Assembly (NCBI RefSeq): GCF_900091415.1
Contig: NZ_FMHU01000002.1
Span: 3,534,001-3,598,000 of the forward strand
Origin: Micromonospora inyonensis
GTDB taxonomy: Bacteria; Actinomycetota; Actinomycetes; Mycobacteriales; Micromonosporaceae
Direction of reading: 5' to 3'
DNA: 64,000 nt
In this document: in pieces, positions 42,612 through 52,835 of the stretch
How positions within the stretch are numbered: position 1 is the first letter of the stretch
Layout: each line of letters begins with the position of its first letter
Translations under genes and position numbers: made by a program
Notes under the pieces: generated by a model
Seen by the model: the letters and a program-made list of their open reading frames with translations, nothing else
Database searches by the model: none
What the model was told of the DNA's origin: nothing

Positions 42612-44177
42612 TCAGGAGGCCGGGGTCTCGGCGCGGTGGGCGCGGATCTTGTGGCCGACGCTGGTCAGGCAGCGCCCGCTGGCCAGGTCGAACCTCCAGC
42701 CGTGCAGCTGGCAGGTGAGCTGGTCGCCCTCGACGATGCCGAACCGGGTCAGGTCCGCCTTCAGGTGCGGGCAGCGCCGCTGCACCACCCAGTCCCCGAT
42801 GGTGACGTCCTCGGCGTCGCTGCTGCGCTCGTGCTCGTCGTACCAGCCTTCGGCGTACTGCTGGCGCTCCCGGGAGAGGCACTTGAAGAACGCGTAGACG
42901 AACTCGTTGTACTGGCCGATCCGGGCCGCCGAGAAGCGGCAGGAGAGGAAGAGCGAGTTGACCCAGTCCACCTCGCCGATGTGCAACAGGTGCTCGACCA
43001 GGGCGCGCTCGGTGCGGAAGCGGTACCGGACCTTCTCGTCCGCGTACGGCCGCACCTCCTTGCCCGGGAAGTCCACCACGATCGATTCAATGGTCTCCCC
43101 GCCTGAGCTGTCAGTGCCGACCAGATCGAAGCGGACCGGGCCGCCGACCCCCTTGGCCAGGTAGACCGACTCCTCCAGCAGCGGCTCGACGCGGCGCTTC
43201 ATCTCCTTCAGGACGTCGATTTCCGGGTGCCGCCAGGACGCCTTCTCCGCCTCGATGACCGGACGCTTGCGCTCCCGCATCTCCTCCAGGTGGGCGACCT
43301 TGTTGGCGAAGAACTCGTCGACCGGCACCGGGTGGGTGGTCTCGCAGGAGTCCGTGGTGATCTCGGCGACGCTGCCGGGCAGCAGCACCACGCCGTTGGT
43401 GCCGCCGACCCTGGCGTACTCGGAGAGGAAGACCGACTGGTCGGGGAAGATGTTCCCCTCGTCGCCGTGGATGTCGTTGAACTGCCACAGCTCGTCGTCG
43501 AGGAAGCAGGGCGGACCCGCGATCGGGAAGACGTGGTCGGCCTTCAGGTCGTCGATGTAGCGCCAGGTGCGGTCGAACTGCCGGTCCCGCTTCTGCTTGC
43601 CGAAGGCGGTCTTGGCGGCCTGCGGCAGCTCGTAGACCATCGGGTACCAGATCGCGCCGGAGAACTGGAGCATGTGCGCGTGCACGTGCCCCAGCTCGGC
43701 GAAGGTGCTCAGGTCGGTGGGACGGGCGTCGTTCTGGTTGAGCAGGCGGACGCCGTCGTACTCCACCCAGAGCGAGGAGTCGCCGATCGGCCCGTCGGTC
43801 GGGCTGGTCAGCGACTGGATCATGATCTTCAGCCCGCCGTCGAGTTCGTGCACCTCCTCGTTGCGGGTCCGGAGGAAGCTGGTGAAGCCCAGCTCGCGCA
43901 GCTCGTCCTCCATCTCGGAGGTGGGGAAGGCGGGCAGCAGCACGGTCGCCTTCTTGGACACGAACCGCTTCAGGTGCGCCGCGTCGAAGTGGTCCCGGTG
44001 CAGGTGCGAGACGTAGAGGTAGTCGACCCGGCCGAGCGTCTCCCAGTCGAGCTGGGAATTGTCCGGGAACGGGAACCACGACGCGAAGTAGGCCGGGTTG
44101 ACCCAGGGGTCGCAGAGGATGCTGCCCGCCACCGTGTCGATTCGCATGCTGGCATGCCCCGTACCGGTCACTCGCAC
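42612..44177 (-). CDS. MBL-fold hydrolase with C-terminal Rieske [2Fe-2S] domain
   Basis: A 521-residue two-domain protein. Residues 1–260 form a metallo-beta-lactamase fold of the UlaG type: VTGTGHASMRI start and YVSHLHRDHFD with the HxHxDH zinc/iron motif. A middle region of about 150 residues has no clear domain. The C-terminus (about 440–510) is a Rieske centre: RRCPHLKADL and CQLHGWRFDL supply the Cys-His pairs. The pairing recalls CMP-N-acetylneuraminate hydroxylase (CMAH), where the Rieske domain is N-terminal, so this is a permuted relative at best. GTG 44177 is the start. Confidence 0.82.
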   Translation of the reverse strand: MRVTGTGHASMRIDTVAGSILCDPWVNPAYFASWFPFPDNSQLDWETLGRVDYLYVSHLHRDHFDAAHLKRFVSKKATVLLPAFPTSEMEDELRELGFTSFLRTRNEEVHELDGGLKIMIQSLTSPTDGPIGDSSLWVEYDGVRLLNQNDARPTDLSTFAELGHVHAHMLQFSGAIWYPMVYELPQAAKTAFGKQKRDRQFDRTWRYIDDLKADHVFPIAGPPCFLDDELWQFNDIHGDEGNIFPDQSVFLSEYARVGGTNGVVLLPGSVAEITTDSCETTHPVPVDEFFANKVAHLEEMRERKRPVIEAEKASWRHPEIDVLKEMKRRVEPLLEESVYLAKGVGGPVRFDLVGTDSSGGETIESIVVDFPGKEVRPYADEKVRYRFRTERALVEHLLHIGEVDWVNSLFLSCRFSAARIGQYNEFVYAFFKCLSRERQQYAEGWYDEHERSSDAEDVTIGDWVVQRRCPHLKADLTRFGIVEGDQLTCQLHGWRFDLASGRCLTSVGHKIRAHRAETPAS

Positions 44178-44379
44178 CGTACAGTCCCCCTCAAAACGAC
44201 AACCAAGGTGTACGACAAGACGCTACCGGAGTGGCCCTGGCCCGCTCACCGCGACGCCGGTAGTGCCCCTGGCCCCCGGACGCCGGCAGCCGCCGAGCCG
44301 GCCGGCCGGACCCTGCGCCGCGCCCGGTACGGGGCGTGCCAGACTAATCGGAGATCCGATCGCGAGGGAAGGACCGACA

Positions 44380-44601
44380 GTGGCAGGAAGCGAGCCGGTA
44401 ACGTCGCCAGACCAGCACGAGCCGGGGCACCGCAAGGCCGGTCAGATCGGCGCGGTCCTCACCGCGCTGGCGTTGCTGGCGATGCTCTGCGGCAACCACG
44501 AGGGCAGGGTCGAGAACATCTTCCTGATCGCGGGTGCGGCGCTGCTGCTGCTGGTCGTCATCGGCGACGTGGTGCTGCGCCGCAACGGCCTGCGGTCCTG
44601 A
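44380..44601 (+). CDS. DUF2631 small membrane protein
   Basis: A 73-residue protein with two transmembrane helices (GAVLTALALLAMLCG and IFLIAGAALLLLVVIGDVVL) joined by the short GNHEGRVE turn typical of DUF2631. GTG 44380 follows GGAAGG. In actinobacteria it sits near cdsA/rlmN as here. Function unknown. Confidence 0.82.
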   Translation: MAGSEPVTSPDQHEPGHRKAGQIGAVLTALALLAMLCGNHEGRVENIFLIAGAALLLLVVIGDVVLRRNGLRS

Positions 44602-44632
44602 CCGTCGGCCGGTCGACCCGCGCGACGACGTG

Positions 44633-44671
44633 CCGAGGGCCCGCTCCCCACTTCGGGGTGCGGGCCCTCGG
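44633..44671. terminator. Strong bidirectional hairpin between convergent genes
   Basis: CCGAGGGCCCGC (44633–44644) and GCGGGCCCTCGG (44660–44671) form a perfect 12-bp stem, extended by CCCC/GGGG around ACTTC. It separates the DUF2631 gene from the convergent DivIVA-like gene. Confidence 0.8.
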
Positions 44672-44697
44672 TCGTTCCCGGGTCCGCCTGCTCGGCG

Positions 44698-46161
44698 TCA
44701 ACGGCCGAGCAGGATCTCCTGTACGTCCTTCAGTGCCGCGTCGACCTCCGCCTCGAAGTAGCCGCCCGGGACGAGCGGGAAGCGCATGCTGTCGAGGTCC
44801 TTCGGGTTGACCGGCATCGGACCCCGCCCCGACATACCCCCGAGCAGGCTGTCGAAGAAGCGGTCCACCTGATCCGGGTCGTACCCGCTGCCGAAGCGCC
44901 GGACCTGGAATCCACGCCGGATCTGGTCCACGCGGTGAAGGTCACTGCCGGGTGGACCGGCCATCGGCGGCGGACCGGCCGGGGGGCCACTGGCCGGCTG
45001 CGCGGGCAGCGCCGGGGGCATCCCGGGCGGCGGGCCGGGGACCGGCGGACCAGCCGGGCCACGCCCGCGCAGCTCCCGGTCGGGCATCCGGATCTCCGCC
45101 GTCATGTCCGCCCGACCACGCCGTCCGGCCTCGAACCCGTCGAACCGGTCGTCCGGCCCGTACCCGCCGGGACCGGCGGGAACACCACGGGGCGGCGGGC
45201 CGCCGGGCCCGGGCGGAGGTCCGCCGTGACCGCGAGGCGCGTCGTAGTCCTCCCGGGGCGCGTCGAACCCGCCCGGGAAGCCACCGGTCGGCTCGTCGTA
45301 CCGGCCGTACCGGTCGGCGGGGTTGGCCTGCGCGGGCATCGGTCGAGGCGGTAGCGGCGGCGGGACGGGCCTGCCCCGCTCGTCACGCATCGGAGGGCCC
45401 ATCCGGTCCGGCGGACCCATCCGGTCCGGCGGACCCATCCGGTCCGGCGGACCCATCCGGTCTGGGGGGCCCATCCGGTCAGGCGGACCCATCCGGTGCT
45501 CCGGTGGGCCCATCCGGTCAGGCGGGCCCACGCGGTCAGGCGGGCCCATCCGGTGCTCCGGTGGGCCCATGCGATCGGGCGGACCCATCCGATGCTCGGG
45601 CGGACCCATCCGGTCCGGTGGGCCGAGGCGATCCGGCGGGGTCATGCGGTCAGGCGGGCCCATGTGTGCCGGGGGACCCATGCGGTCCTGGGGACCCATG
45701 CGGTCCTGGGGACCCATGCGGTCCTGGGGACCCATGCGGTCCTGGGGACCCATGCGGTCCTGGGGACCCATGCGGTCCTGGGGACCCATGCGGTCGGGCG
45801 GGCCCATCCGGTGCTCCGGTGGGCCCATGCGGTCAGGGGGACCCATCCGATGCTCGGGCGGACCCATGCGGTCAGGGGGACCCATCCGGTCACCGACCCT
45901 GGCGGGGACGGCTCCGCCGCGCTCCTCCAGCTCGGCGAGCTGCCGCTCGACCCGGTCCAGGTGGAGGTCGACCTGCCACTCGTCGTACCCGTTGAAGCGG
46001 ACGCGGAAGACGACGTCGTGCACCTCCTGGGAGGCCACGGGCGCACCGACCGGCTCACCGGCGAGGGTCGCCTCGACCCGGTCCAGGAAGGCGTCCACCT
46101 CGTCGACCTTGTAGCCCCGGCGGAGCGCCTTTCGCCGGAAACGCTGACCCTGACTCGCCAC
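44698..46161 (-). CDS. DivIVA-like domain protein with long Met-Gly-Pro-Pro repeat region
   Basis: A 487-residue protein. Two DivIVA-like segments at the N-terminus ([20 protein letters not shown] at 9–28; [20 protein letters not shown]) and one near the C-terminus ([20 protein letters not shown]) share the GYxxxxVDxFxDR pattern. Between them residues about 90–255 are repeats of [12 protein letters not shown] and EHRMGPP, then a Pro/Gly-rich linker to about 400. DivIVA-like domains bind curved membrane at poles or septa, so a scaffold role in polar growth or division is plausible (inference). It follows rlmN by 31 bp on the same strand. Confidence 0.8.
   Translation of the reverse strand: MASQGQRFRRKALRRGYKVDEVDAFLDRVEATLAGEPVGAPVASQEVHDVVFRVRFNGYDEWQVDLHLDRVERQLAELEERGGAVPARVGDRMGPPDRMGPPEHRMGPPDRMGPPEHRMGPPDRMGPQDRMGPQDRMGPQDRMGPQDRMGPQDRMGPQDRMGPPAHMGPPDRMTPPDRLGPPDRMGPPEHRMGPPDRMGPPEHRMGPPDRVGPPDRMGPPEHRMGPPDRMGPPDRMGPPDRMGPPDRMGPPDRMGPPMRDERGRPVPPPLPPRPMPAQANPADRYGRYDEPTGGFPGGFDAPREDYDAPRGHGGPPPGPGGPPPRGVPAGPGGYGPDDRFDGFEAGRRGRADMTAEIRMPDRELRGRGPAGPPVPGPPPGMPPALPAQPASGPPAGPPPMAGPPGSDLHRVDQIRRGFQVRRFGSGYDPDQVDRFFDSLLGGMSGRGPMPVNPKDLDSMRFPLVPGGYFEAEVDAALKDVQEILLGR
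45391..45894. repeat. In-frame 18/21-bp tandem repeats coding for [12 protein letters not shown]
   Basis: About 500 bp of hexa- and heptapeptide repeats. One block near 45680–45790 contains six identical copies of an 18-bp unit (CATGCGGTCCTGGGGACC). Identity at third positions argues for recent expansion by slippage or unequal exchange. The block keeps the frame. Confidence 0.9.
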
Positions 46162-46192
46162 TATGTCTCCTGGTTCAGTTCGCTACGCCCCG

Positions 46193-47332
46193 TCACGCCG
46201 TCGCTCCGTCCTTCTCCCCCTCGGCCGCGGCCAGCTGCCCACACGCGCCGTCGATCTCCCGCCCACGCGTGTCCCGCACGGTGGTGGAGACCCCGGCGGC
46301 ACGCAGCCTCCGGACGAACTCCCGCTCGACCGGTTTGGGACTGGCGTCCCACCGGCTGCCGGGGGTCGGATTGAGCGGGATGAGGTTCACGTGCGCCAGC
46401 CTGCCGGCCAGCAACCGGCCGAGCAGGTCCGCCCGCCAGGGCTGGTCGTTGACGTCCCTGATCATCGCGTACTCGATCGACACCCGACGCCCCGTCCGGG
46501 CCGCGTAGTCCCATGCGGCGTCCAGCACCTCGGCGACCTTCCAGCGCTGGTTGACCGGCACAAGCTCGTCCCGAAGCTCATCATCGGGGGCGTGCAGGGA
46601 GAGCGCAAGGGTCACCGAGAGGTCTTCGCTGGCCAGGCGTCGGATGGCGGGCACCAGGCCGACCGTGGAAACGGTGATGTGCCGCTGCGACAGGCCCAGG
46701 CCCTCCGGCGCCGGTGCGGTCAACCGGCGGATCGCCGCGACCACCCGGGAGTAGTTCGCCAACGGCTCGCCCATGCCCATGAACACCACGTGCGACAGCC
46801 GGGCCGGTGAGCCGGCGACCACACCCGAGGCGGCCACCCCGGCGAGGTAGACGGCCTGGTCGACGATCTCCGCAGTGGAGAGGTTACGGGTGAGCCCGGC
46901 CTGGCCGGTCGCGCAGAACGGGCAGGCCATGCCGCAGCCGGCCTGGCTGGAGATGCAGACCGTCACCCGATCCTGGTAGCCCATCAGAACACTCTCGACC
47001 AGGGAGCCGTCGTGCAGCCGCCAGAGCGCCTTGCGGGTGGCCCCGTCGTCGCACGCCAGCTCGCGCACCGGGTTGAGCAGTCTCGGCAGCAGGGTGCCGG
47101 TCAGCCGCTCACGGGCCGCCGCGGGCAGGTCGGTCATCAGTGCCGGGTCCCGGACCAGTCGCCCGAAGTAGTGCGTGGAGATCTGCCGCGCCCGGAAGGC
47201 CGGCTCCCCGATCTCGGCGAGGAGGGCCTGGCGACCCGCGAGGTCGAGGTCGGCAAGGTGGCGCGGGGGCAGAGAGGCCCGTCGGGCAGCGGCGGCGTCC
47301 GGATCGACCGGGATCATGGGCAGGCTCGTCAT
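46193..47332 (-). CDS. rlmN: 23S rRNA (adenine2503-C2)-methyltransferase
   Basis: A 379-residue radical-SAM enzyme that methylates A2503 of 23S rRNA (and A37 of some tRNAs). The cluster motif is [12 protein letters not shown] (CxxxCxxC). GMGEPLANY follows, and the C-terminal methyl-carrying Cys is in the [11 protein letters not shown] segment; the partner Cys lies in RDTRG-region context as in the family. ATG 47332 is used. It is upstream of the DivIVA-like gene. Confidence 0.95.
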   Translation of the reverse strand: MTSLPMIPVDPDAAAARRASLPPRHLADLDLAGRQALLAEIGEPAFRARQISTHYFGRLVRDPALMTDLPAAARERLTGTLLPRLLNPVRELACDDGATRKALWRLHDGSLVESVLMGYQDRVTVCISSQAGCGMACPFCATGQAGLTRNLSTAEIVDQAVYLAGVAASGVVAGSPARLSHVVFMGMGEPLANYSRVVAAIRRLTAPAPEGLGLSQRHITVSTVGLVPAIRRLASEDLSVTLALSLHAPDDELRDELVPVNQRWKVAEVLDAAWDYAARTGRRVSIEYAMIRDVNDQPWRADLLGRLLAGRLAHVNLIPLNPTPGSRWDASPKPVEREFVRRLRAAGVSTTVRDTRGREIDGACGQLAAAEGEKDGATA

Positions 47333-47401
47333 GGCCTGTCCAGTCTCCCACGCCCGCGCCGCCCCCGGCCCGTCCACCGGTGTCCGGCCGCTGTCGGAAC
47401 C

Positions 47402-47436
47402 CCTGACCAGGACGGAATTCCTGACCAGGACGGAAT
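47402..47436. repeat. 18-bp period direct repeat, two copies
   Basis: CCTGACCAGGACGGAAT occurs at 47402–47418 and 47420–47436, between the cdsA stop and the rlmN start. Confidence 0.8.
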
Positions 47437-47454
47437 CCCGTCGTGATCCATGCC

Positions 47455-48780
47455 TCAGTTCACCACCGGCACGAAGACCGCGAGCAGCAGGTACGCCGTC
47501 GGCACCGCGAAGAGGATCGAGTCGAGCCGGTCCATCAGCCCGCCGTGGCCGGGGAGCAGATTGCTCATGTCCTTGATGCCGAGATCCCGCTTCATCATCG
47601 ACTCGGCGAGGTCACCGAGGACCGCCGCCACCGACACGGCCATTCCGAACAGGGCCCCCCACCAGGGCGCCACGTCGAACAGCGCCCAGATCAGCAGGGC
47701 GCTACCGAGCGCCGCCGCACCGACCGAGCCGGCGAAGCCCTCCCAGGACTTGCTCGGGCTGATCGTGGGAGCCATCCGGCGCTTGCCGAAGTTGGCGCCG
47801 GCGGCGTAACCCCCAGTGTCGGAGAGGACGACCCCGGCCAGGGTGACCAGGACCCGCAGGTGGCCGTCCCCGGGCACGGCGGCGAGCAGCGCCGCGAATC
47901 CGGCGAGGAACGGCACGTAGACGGCGATCAGGGTGGCCGCGACCATGTCGCGGCCCAGCCCGGCCTTACCGTCGGCGAGCCGCCACACCAGGGTCGCCGC
48001 CACCGTCACCAGCAGTCCGAGCGTCAGCGCGTCCGGCCCGGACCACCAGGCCATCCCGACGGTGAGCACGCCACCGGCGATCAGCGGGACCAGCGGCGGC
48101 CGGGCGTCGGCGCGGCGCACCGCCCGCCCCATCTCCCACATGCCGACCGCCACCGCCACCACCAGCACGGCGAGGAAGGCCCTGATCTCCGTGAAGAGCG
48201 GCACCAGAATCAGCGCGCCGAGCGCGACACCCACCCCGATCGCGGCGGGCAGGTTACGGCCGGCCCGGCTCGACCGGCTGTGCCCGGCGGCAGATCCGCC
48301 GCCCCGGACCGGGCGTCGCCGGCCGCGCCAGCGCCCCGGGGGTCGCTCCGGCGCGGGCTCCGCCCCCACCGGCCCCGTGGGGGGGCACCCGTGCTCCGAC
48401 GGGTCCGGTGCGCTCCCGGACTGCGGCTCCGGCTCGGTGCCGGCGACCGGCCCCGGTCCGGGGTACGGGTCGCCGTCCGGCCCGGGAGGCGGGTCGGGCT
48501 CCGGTGCGCCGGCAGGGTGGTACGGGTCGAGGCCACCGGTCGGCACCGGCTCGGCGGACCAGGCCCGCTCGAAGTCGGGATGACCGGGTACGAGGGTGGG
48601 CTGGTCGTCCGGCCGCGCCTCGTACTCCTCGGGGGTCCAGGTCTCGGCGGGCTGCTCGGCGTACACGTGCCGCACCCGGCTACCGGGTTCCAGGTCGGGC
48701 TCCGGCCACGGAAGGGCGGGACGGGCCACGCGGTCCCTGCCGCGGGGCTCGATGCTGCCGTAGGAGTCGAGGTGGGACAT
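47455..48780 (-). CDS. cdsA: Phosphatidate cytidylyltransferase
   Basis: A 441-residue CDP-diacylglycerol synthase. Residues 1–190 are a long Pro/Glu-rich cytoplasmic extension; the rest has about eight membrane spans. The CDS signature is the C-terminal [19 protein letters not shown], with [12 protein letters not shown] before it. It makes CDP-diacylglycerol from phosphatidic acid and CTP for phospholipid synthesis. ATG 48780 is used. The gene order frr–cdsA–rlmN is standard for actinobacteria. Confidence 0.95.
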   Translation of the reverse strand: MSHLDSYGSIEPRGRDRVARPALPWPEPDLEPGSRVRHVYAEQPAETWTPEEYEARPDDQPTLVPGHPDFERAWSAEPVPTGGLDPYHPAGAPEPDPPPGPDGDPYPGPGPVAGTEPEPQSGSAPDPSEHGCPPTGPVGAEPAPERPPGRWRGRRRPVRGGGSAAGHSRSSRAGRNLPAAIGVGVALGALILVPLFTEIRAFLAVLVVAVAVGMWEMGRAVRRADARPPLVPLIAGGVLTVGMAWWSGPDALTLGLLVTVAATLVWRLADGKAGLGRDMVAATLIAVYVPFLAGFAALLAAVPGDGHLRVLVTLAGVVLSDTGGYAAGANFGKRRMAPTISPSKSWEGFAGSVGAAALGSALLIWALFDVAPWWGALFGMAVSVAAVLGDLAESMMKRDLGIKDMSNLLPGHGGLMDRLDSILFAVPTAYLLLAVFVPVVN

Positions 48781-49092
48781 CACGCACCGAACGGATGCGA
48801 GGCGAGTTCCACCGCAAGACGCAAGACCAAGACCATCCCCTGCACGCGACTGTTGTCCGTCCGGCACTCCCGCCCGACGGTCGGGAGATTCCCACTGTTC
48901 ACGCTCCGGCAGTGGCGAATCGAGCCGAGCCTACTGCACCTGCGGGCCGCGCACTCCCGCAGACGAGGCCCGCCGTACGCCGGGTGCGACCCGACGGCGC
49001 CGGACAGCCGACGGCACCGGTGCCCGCCGCCGACAGGGCGGACAGCGCACCGGTGCCGGAGAGCGCGGACGACCAGCGGTCGTCGCGCCGCT

Positions 49093-49650
49093 TCACACCT
49101 CGAGCAGCTCGGCTTCCTTGTGCTTGACCAGCTCGTCGACGTTGGCGACGTACCGCTGGGTGAGGTCGTCGAGCTCCTTCTCGGCACGGCGACCGTCGTC
49201 CTCGCCGGCCTCGCCGTCCTTGACGATGCGGTCCAGCTCCTCCTTGCCCCGGCGGCGCACGTTGCGGATCGCCACCTTGGCTTCCTCACCCTTCTGCCGG
49301 GCGACCTTGATCATGTCGCGTCGGCGCTCCTCGGTCATCTGCGGGAGCAGGATGCGCAACTGGTTGCCCTCGTTGTTGGGGTTGACGCCCAGGTCGGAGT
49401 CGCGGATCGCCTTCTCCATCGCGCCCAGCTGCGAGTTGTCGTACGGCTTGATGATCGCCATCCGCGGCTCCGGGATCGCGACCGAGGCCATCTGGGTCAG
49501 TGGCGTGGGGGTGCCGTAGTAGTCGATGATGACCTTGGAGAACATGTTCGGAGTGGCCCGCCCGGTGCGGATCGCGCCGAACTCCTCCTTGGCGTGCTCG
49601 ACCGCACGCTCCATCTTCTCCTCGGCCTCGAGGAGGGTGTCGTCGATCAC
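49093..49650 (-). CDS. frr: Ribosome recycling factor
   Basis: A 185-residue RRF that with EF-G splits post-termination ribosomes. Domain I coiled coil and the hinge are clear: [53 protein letters not shown] and [12 protein letters not shown]. The start is GTG 49650. It lies 56 bp downstream of pyrH. The 312 bp between frr and cdsA hold no supported gene. Confidence 0.97.
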   Translation of the reverse strand: MIDDTLLEAEEKMERAVEHAKEEFGAIRTGRATPNMFSKVIIDYYGTPTPLTQMASVAIPEPRMAIIKPYDNSQLGAMEKAIRDSDLGVNPNNEGNQLRILLPQMTEERRRDMIKVARQKGEEAKVAIRNVRRRGKEELDRIVKDGEAGEDDGRRAEKELDDLTQRYVANVDELVKHKEAELLEV

Positions 49651-49706
49651 CTGTCCCCTCGCCTCCTTCTTGTGCTCGTTGTGTGCCTGTCGTGTCGGAT
49701 GGCCGG

Positions 49707-50474
49707 TCAGGCGGTGATCAGCGTGCCGATCCGTTCGCCGGCCACCGCACGGATGATGGTGTCCTCACCCTGGGCGCCGAAGACCAGCATCGGCAGACCG
49801 TTCTCCATGCAGAGGCTGAACGCGGCGGCGTCGGCCACGCGGAGGTTGCGGCGCAGCGCCTCGGAGAAGGTGATCGAGTCGATCTTGCTGGCGGTGGGGT
49901 CGAGGTTCGGGTCGGCGGTGTAGACGCCGTCCACACCGTTCTTGCTCATCAGCACCACGTCGGCGCGGATCTCCAGCGCCCGCTGGGCGGCAACCGTGTC
50001 GGTGGAGAAGTACGGCATGCCGGCACCGGCGCCGAAGATGACCACGCGGCCCTTCTCCAGGTGCCGAATCGCGCGCAGCGGAATGTAGGGCTCGGCGACC
50101 TGGGCCATCGTGATCGCGGACTGCACCCGCGTCTCGATGCCCTCCTTCTCCAGGAAGTCCTGTAGCGCCAGGCAGTTCATCACGGTGCCCAGCATGCCCA
50201 TGTAGTCGGCGCGGGCGCGGTCCATGCCACGCTTCTGCAACTCCGCGCCGCGGAAGAAGTTACCGCCACCGATCACCACGGAGACCTGCACGCCGCGACG
50301 GACCACGGTGGCGATTTGCCGGGCGATGGCCTGTACGACGTCCGGGTCGACGCCGATCGCGCCGCCACCGAAGACCTCGCCGGAGAGCTTCAGCACGACC
50401 CGCCGGGCCCGGCCGGGTGGCGGTGCCGTCGGATCGTCCTCCGCCCGGGTCCGATCACTCACAACCTGCGTCAT
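49707..50474 (-). CDS. pyrH: UMP kinase
   Basis: A 255-residue amino-acid-kinase-fold UMP kinase converting UMP to UDP. Motifs: [38 protein letters not shown] and [22 protein letters not shown] 50474 is used; the frame extends eight codons upstream. About 25 extra N-terminal residues precede the catalytic fold, common in actinobacteria. Confidence 0.96.
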   Translation of the reverse strand: MTQVVSDRTRAEDDPTAPPPGRARRVVLKLSGEVFGGGAIGVDPDVVQAIARQIATVVRRGVQVSVVIGGGNFFRGAELQKRGMDRARADYMGMLGTVMNCLALQDFLEKEGIETRVQSAITMAQVAEPYIPLRAIRHLEKGRVVIFGAGAGMPYFSTDTVAAQRALEIRADVVLMSKNGVDGVYTADPNLDPTASKIDSITFSEALRRNLRVADAAAFSLCMENGLPMLVFGAQGEDTIIRAVAGERIGTLITA

Positions 50475-50605
50475 CCGACCGCCCTTCCCCTCGCGCACGT
50501 TCCGCGCGCCGCCGTCCTGCGACTCTGCCCGATGTCGACCCTATGTGACGAGGAGGCCGCGGTGCCTGTGACGTACACCCGCGACCTCCTCCTCGACGTT
50601 CCTGC

Positions 50606-50630
50606 CCACCGGGCGCCCCGCGCCCGGTGG
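50606..50630 (-). terminator. Hairpin terminator after tsf
   Basis: CCACCGGGCG and CGCCCGGTGG form a perfect 10-bp stem with a CCCCG loop, six bases past the tsf stop. Confidence 0.7.
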
Positions 50631-50635
50631 TCGGC

Positions 50636-51463
50636 TCAGGCCTGGCCGACCTCGAACCGCAGGAAGCGGGTCACCTCGATGCCGGCGTCGGCCAGCACCT
50701 GCTTGACCGTCTTCTTGTTGTCGGCGACCGACGCCTGCTCGACCAGGACGTAGTCCTTGAAGAAGGCGTTCACCCGGCCCTCGACGATCTTCGGCAGCGC
50801 GGCCTCGGGCTTGTTCTCCTCGCGGGCGGTCTGCTCCGCGATGCGCCGCTCCGACTCGACGACCTCGGCGGGCACCTCGTCCCGGGTGAGGTACTTCGGC
50901 CGCATCGCGGCGATCTGCATGGCCACGGCGCGGGCGTCCGAGTCGGCGGCCTCGTCGGTCCTGCCGGTGTACTCGACGAGGACACCGACGGCCGGCGGCA
51001 GGTCCTGGCTCTTGCGGTGCAGGTAGACGGCGGTGGCGCCGTCCAGCTTGGCGAAGCGGTTCAGCACCAGCTTCTCGCCGATCTTGGCGGACTGCTCCTG
51101 GACCAGGTCGGCGACGGTCTTGCCGTCGAGGGTGCTGGCCAGCAGTTCCTCGGCGGTGGTGGCACCGCTGCGCTCGCCGTGCTCGACGAGCTGCTGGGCC
51201 AGGGCGACGAAGGCGTCGTTCTTGGCGACGAAGTCGGTCTCGCAGTTGAGTTCCAGCAGCGCCTTGCCGGAGTGCGCCACCAGGCCGTTGGCGGCGGTCC
51301 GACCGGCCCGCTTGCCGACGTCCTTGGCGCCCTTGACACGCAGGATCTCGATGGCCTTGTCGAAGTCGCCCTCGGCCTCGGTCAGCGCCTTCTTGGAGTC
51401 CATCATGCCGGCGCCGGTGAGGTCGCGGAGCTTCTTGACGTCCGCGGCGGTGAAGTTGGACAT
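50636..51463 (-). CDS. tsf: Elongation factor Ts
   Basis: A 275-residue nucleotide-exchange factor for EF-Tu. N-terminal UBA-like domain ([20 protein letters not shown]), then the signature [14 protein letters not shown] and the core domain. ATG 51463 is used; longer upstream frames read through the rpsB–tsf spacer. It follows rpsB by 200 bp, and that spacer holds a terminator-like stem and a 35-bp repeat. Confidence 0.97.
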   Translation of the reverse strand: MSNFTAADVKKLRDLTGAGMMDSKKALTEAEGDFDKAIEILRVKGAKDVGKRAGRTAANGLVAHSGKALLELNCETDFVAKNDAFVALAQQLVEHGERSGATTAEELLASTLDGKTVADLVQEQSAKIGEKLVLNRFAKLDGATAVYLHRKSQDLPPAVGVLVEYTGRTDEAADSDARAVAMQIAAMRPKYLTRDEVPAEVVESERRIAEQTAREENKPEAALPKIVEGRVNAFFKDYVLVEQASVADNKKTVKQVLADAGIEVTRFLRFEVGQA

Positions 51464-51529
51464 GGCTCTCTCTTCGGTGTTGAGGCTCGGTGGGATGGTC
51501 TGGGTTACCGGTCGTCCGCAGGCGGGCCG

Positions 51530-51612
51530 GCGCGGCGCGGGGTCGGGCGCGACCGGCGGGTCGGGCGCGGCGCGGGGTCGGGCGCGACCGGCGGGTCGGG
51601 CGCGACCGGCGG
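51530..51612. repeat. 35-bp tandem repeat in the rpsB–tsf spacer
   Basis: Two exact 35-bp copies (51530–51564 and 51565–51599), beginning GCGCGGCGCGGGGTCGGGCG, followed by a 13-bp partial copy to 51612. Confidence 0.85.
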
Positions 51613-51615
51613 TTC

Positions 51616-51657
51616 CGCCGCTCCCCGCCGGCCGGTGCCGACGGGCGGGGAGCGGCG
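51616..51657 (-). terminator. 14-bp stem after rpsB
   Basis: CGCCGCTCCCCGCC (51616–51629) and GGCGGGGAGCGGCG (51644–51657) are perfectly complementary, six bases downstream of the rpsB stop. It may attenuate rather than fully stop transcription into tsf. Confidence 0.7.
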
Positions 51658-51663
51658 GCGCGA

Positions 51664-52500
51664 TCACTCCGCGGCGACGGCCGCCGGCTGCTGCTGCTCC
51701 TCGTCGGCCTTCTTCGGCTCCTCGAGCAGCTCGCGCTCCCACTCGGGCAGCGGCTCGTCCGCACCGACGGCACCCGCCTCGGGCTTCTCGTCCGCGCCCC
51801 GGCGACGGCCGGAGCGGGCGATCAGACCGTCGGCGACGGCGGCGGCCACGACCTTGGTCAGCAGCTCGGCCGAGCGGATCGCGTCGTCGTTGCCCGGGAT
51901 CGGGAAGTCGACCTCGTCCGGGTCGCAGTTGGTGTCGAGTACCGCGATGACCGGGATGTTCAGCTTGCGCGCCTCGTCGACCGCGATGTGCTCCTTCTTG
52001 GTGTCGACCACCCAGATCGCGGCCGGGAGCTTCTGCATGTCCCGCAGGCCACCGAGGGTGCGGGTCAGCTTGATCTTCTCGCGGGAGAGCTGGAGCGTCT
52101 CCTTCTTGGTGTAACCGGCGGCGGTGCCGCTCAGGTCACCGAGCGCCTCGAGCTCCTTCATCCGCTGGAGCCGCTTGTACACCGTCTGGAAGTTGGTCAG
52201 CATGCCACCGAGCCAGCGGTGGTTGACGTACGGCTGGCCGACCCGGGTCGCCTGCTCGGCGATGGCCTCCTGGGCCTGCTTCTTGGTGCCGACGAAGAGC
52301 ACGCTGCCGCCCTCGGCGACCGTGTTGCGCACGAAGTCGTACGCCTTCTCGATGTAGTCGAGGGTCTGGCGCAGGTCGATGATGTAGATGCCGTTGCGCT
52401 CGGTCATGATGAAGCGCTTCATCTTCGGGTTCCAGCGCCGGGTCTGGTGCCCGAAGTGGACACCGCTTTCCAGCAGCTGACGCATGGTCACGACGGCCAT
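51664..52500 (-). CDS. rpsB: 30S ribosomal protein S2
   Basis: A 278-residue S2. Signature [20 protein letters not shown] at the start; [19 protein letters not shown] and [13 protein letters not shown] follow. The C-terminal tail (about 225–278) is acidic and Gln/Ala-rich, a typical actinobacterial extension. ATG 52500 is used. It heads the rpsB–tsf unit. Confidence 0.97.
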   Translation of the reverse strand: MAVVTMRQLLESGVHFGHQTRRWNPKMKRFIMTERNGIYIIDLRQTLDYIEKAYDFVRNTVAEGGSVLFVGTKKQAQEAIAEQATRVGQPYVNHRWLGGMLTNFQTVYKRLQRMKELEALGDLSGTAAGYTKKETLQLSREKIKLTRTLGGLRDMQKLPAAIWVVDTKKEHIAVDEARKLNIPVIAVLDTNCDPDEVDFPIPGNDDAIRSAELLTKVVAAAVADGLIARSGRRRGADEKPEAGAVGADEPLPEWERELLEEPKKADEEQQQPAAVAAE

Positions 52501-52835
52501 GGTGGGGTACTCCTCAGAAGGTCCCTGGTTGTCACGCCCGGCCGGCGGCCGGGCGTCCTGGCGTCTGGTCGCCGGTCATGGTGGGCCCGATCGGCATCGG
52601 GACCAGGGGACCGTCGCCCCACGGGACGACCGTGGAGAGGACGCGCGAAGTCGACCGCGCGAGGCGGTCGCCAGTCGACAAGTGTACGCCCCCACCCGAC
52701 CCCTTACCCCCGGGGTGTAGCAGACGGACGGGCCCGTGGTCACGGCCCCGCCCGCCCCCGGAGGTCGACACGGACGGCGCCCACACCCGGACGTCGACGC
52801 CGGGTGGGTGGCCCTCGGGGGGTCGGGGTCGGTGC
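52501..52835. other. rpsB upstream region, no gene
   Basis: No supported gene. The stretch contains the rpsB leader and promoter. CCCCTTACCCCCGGGGTGT near 52700 is a short palindromic GC cluster. No clear S2 autoregulatory structure could be confirmed by eye. Confidence 0.5.

Noticed and set aside
45323..46114. A glycine-rich, PE-PGRS-like reading frame
   Set aside because: It is the antisense reading of the MGPP repeat array; the minus-strand frame has conserved DivIVA-like ends and fits the operon.
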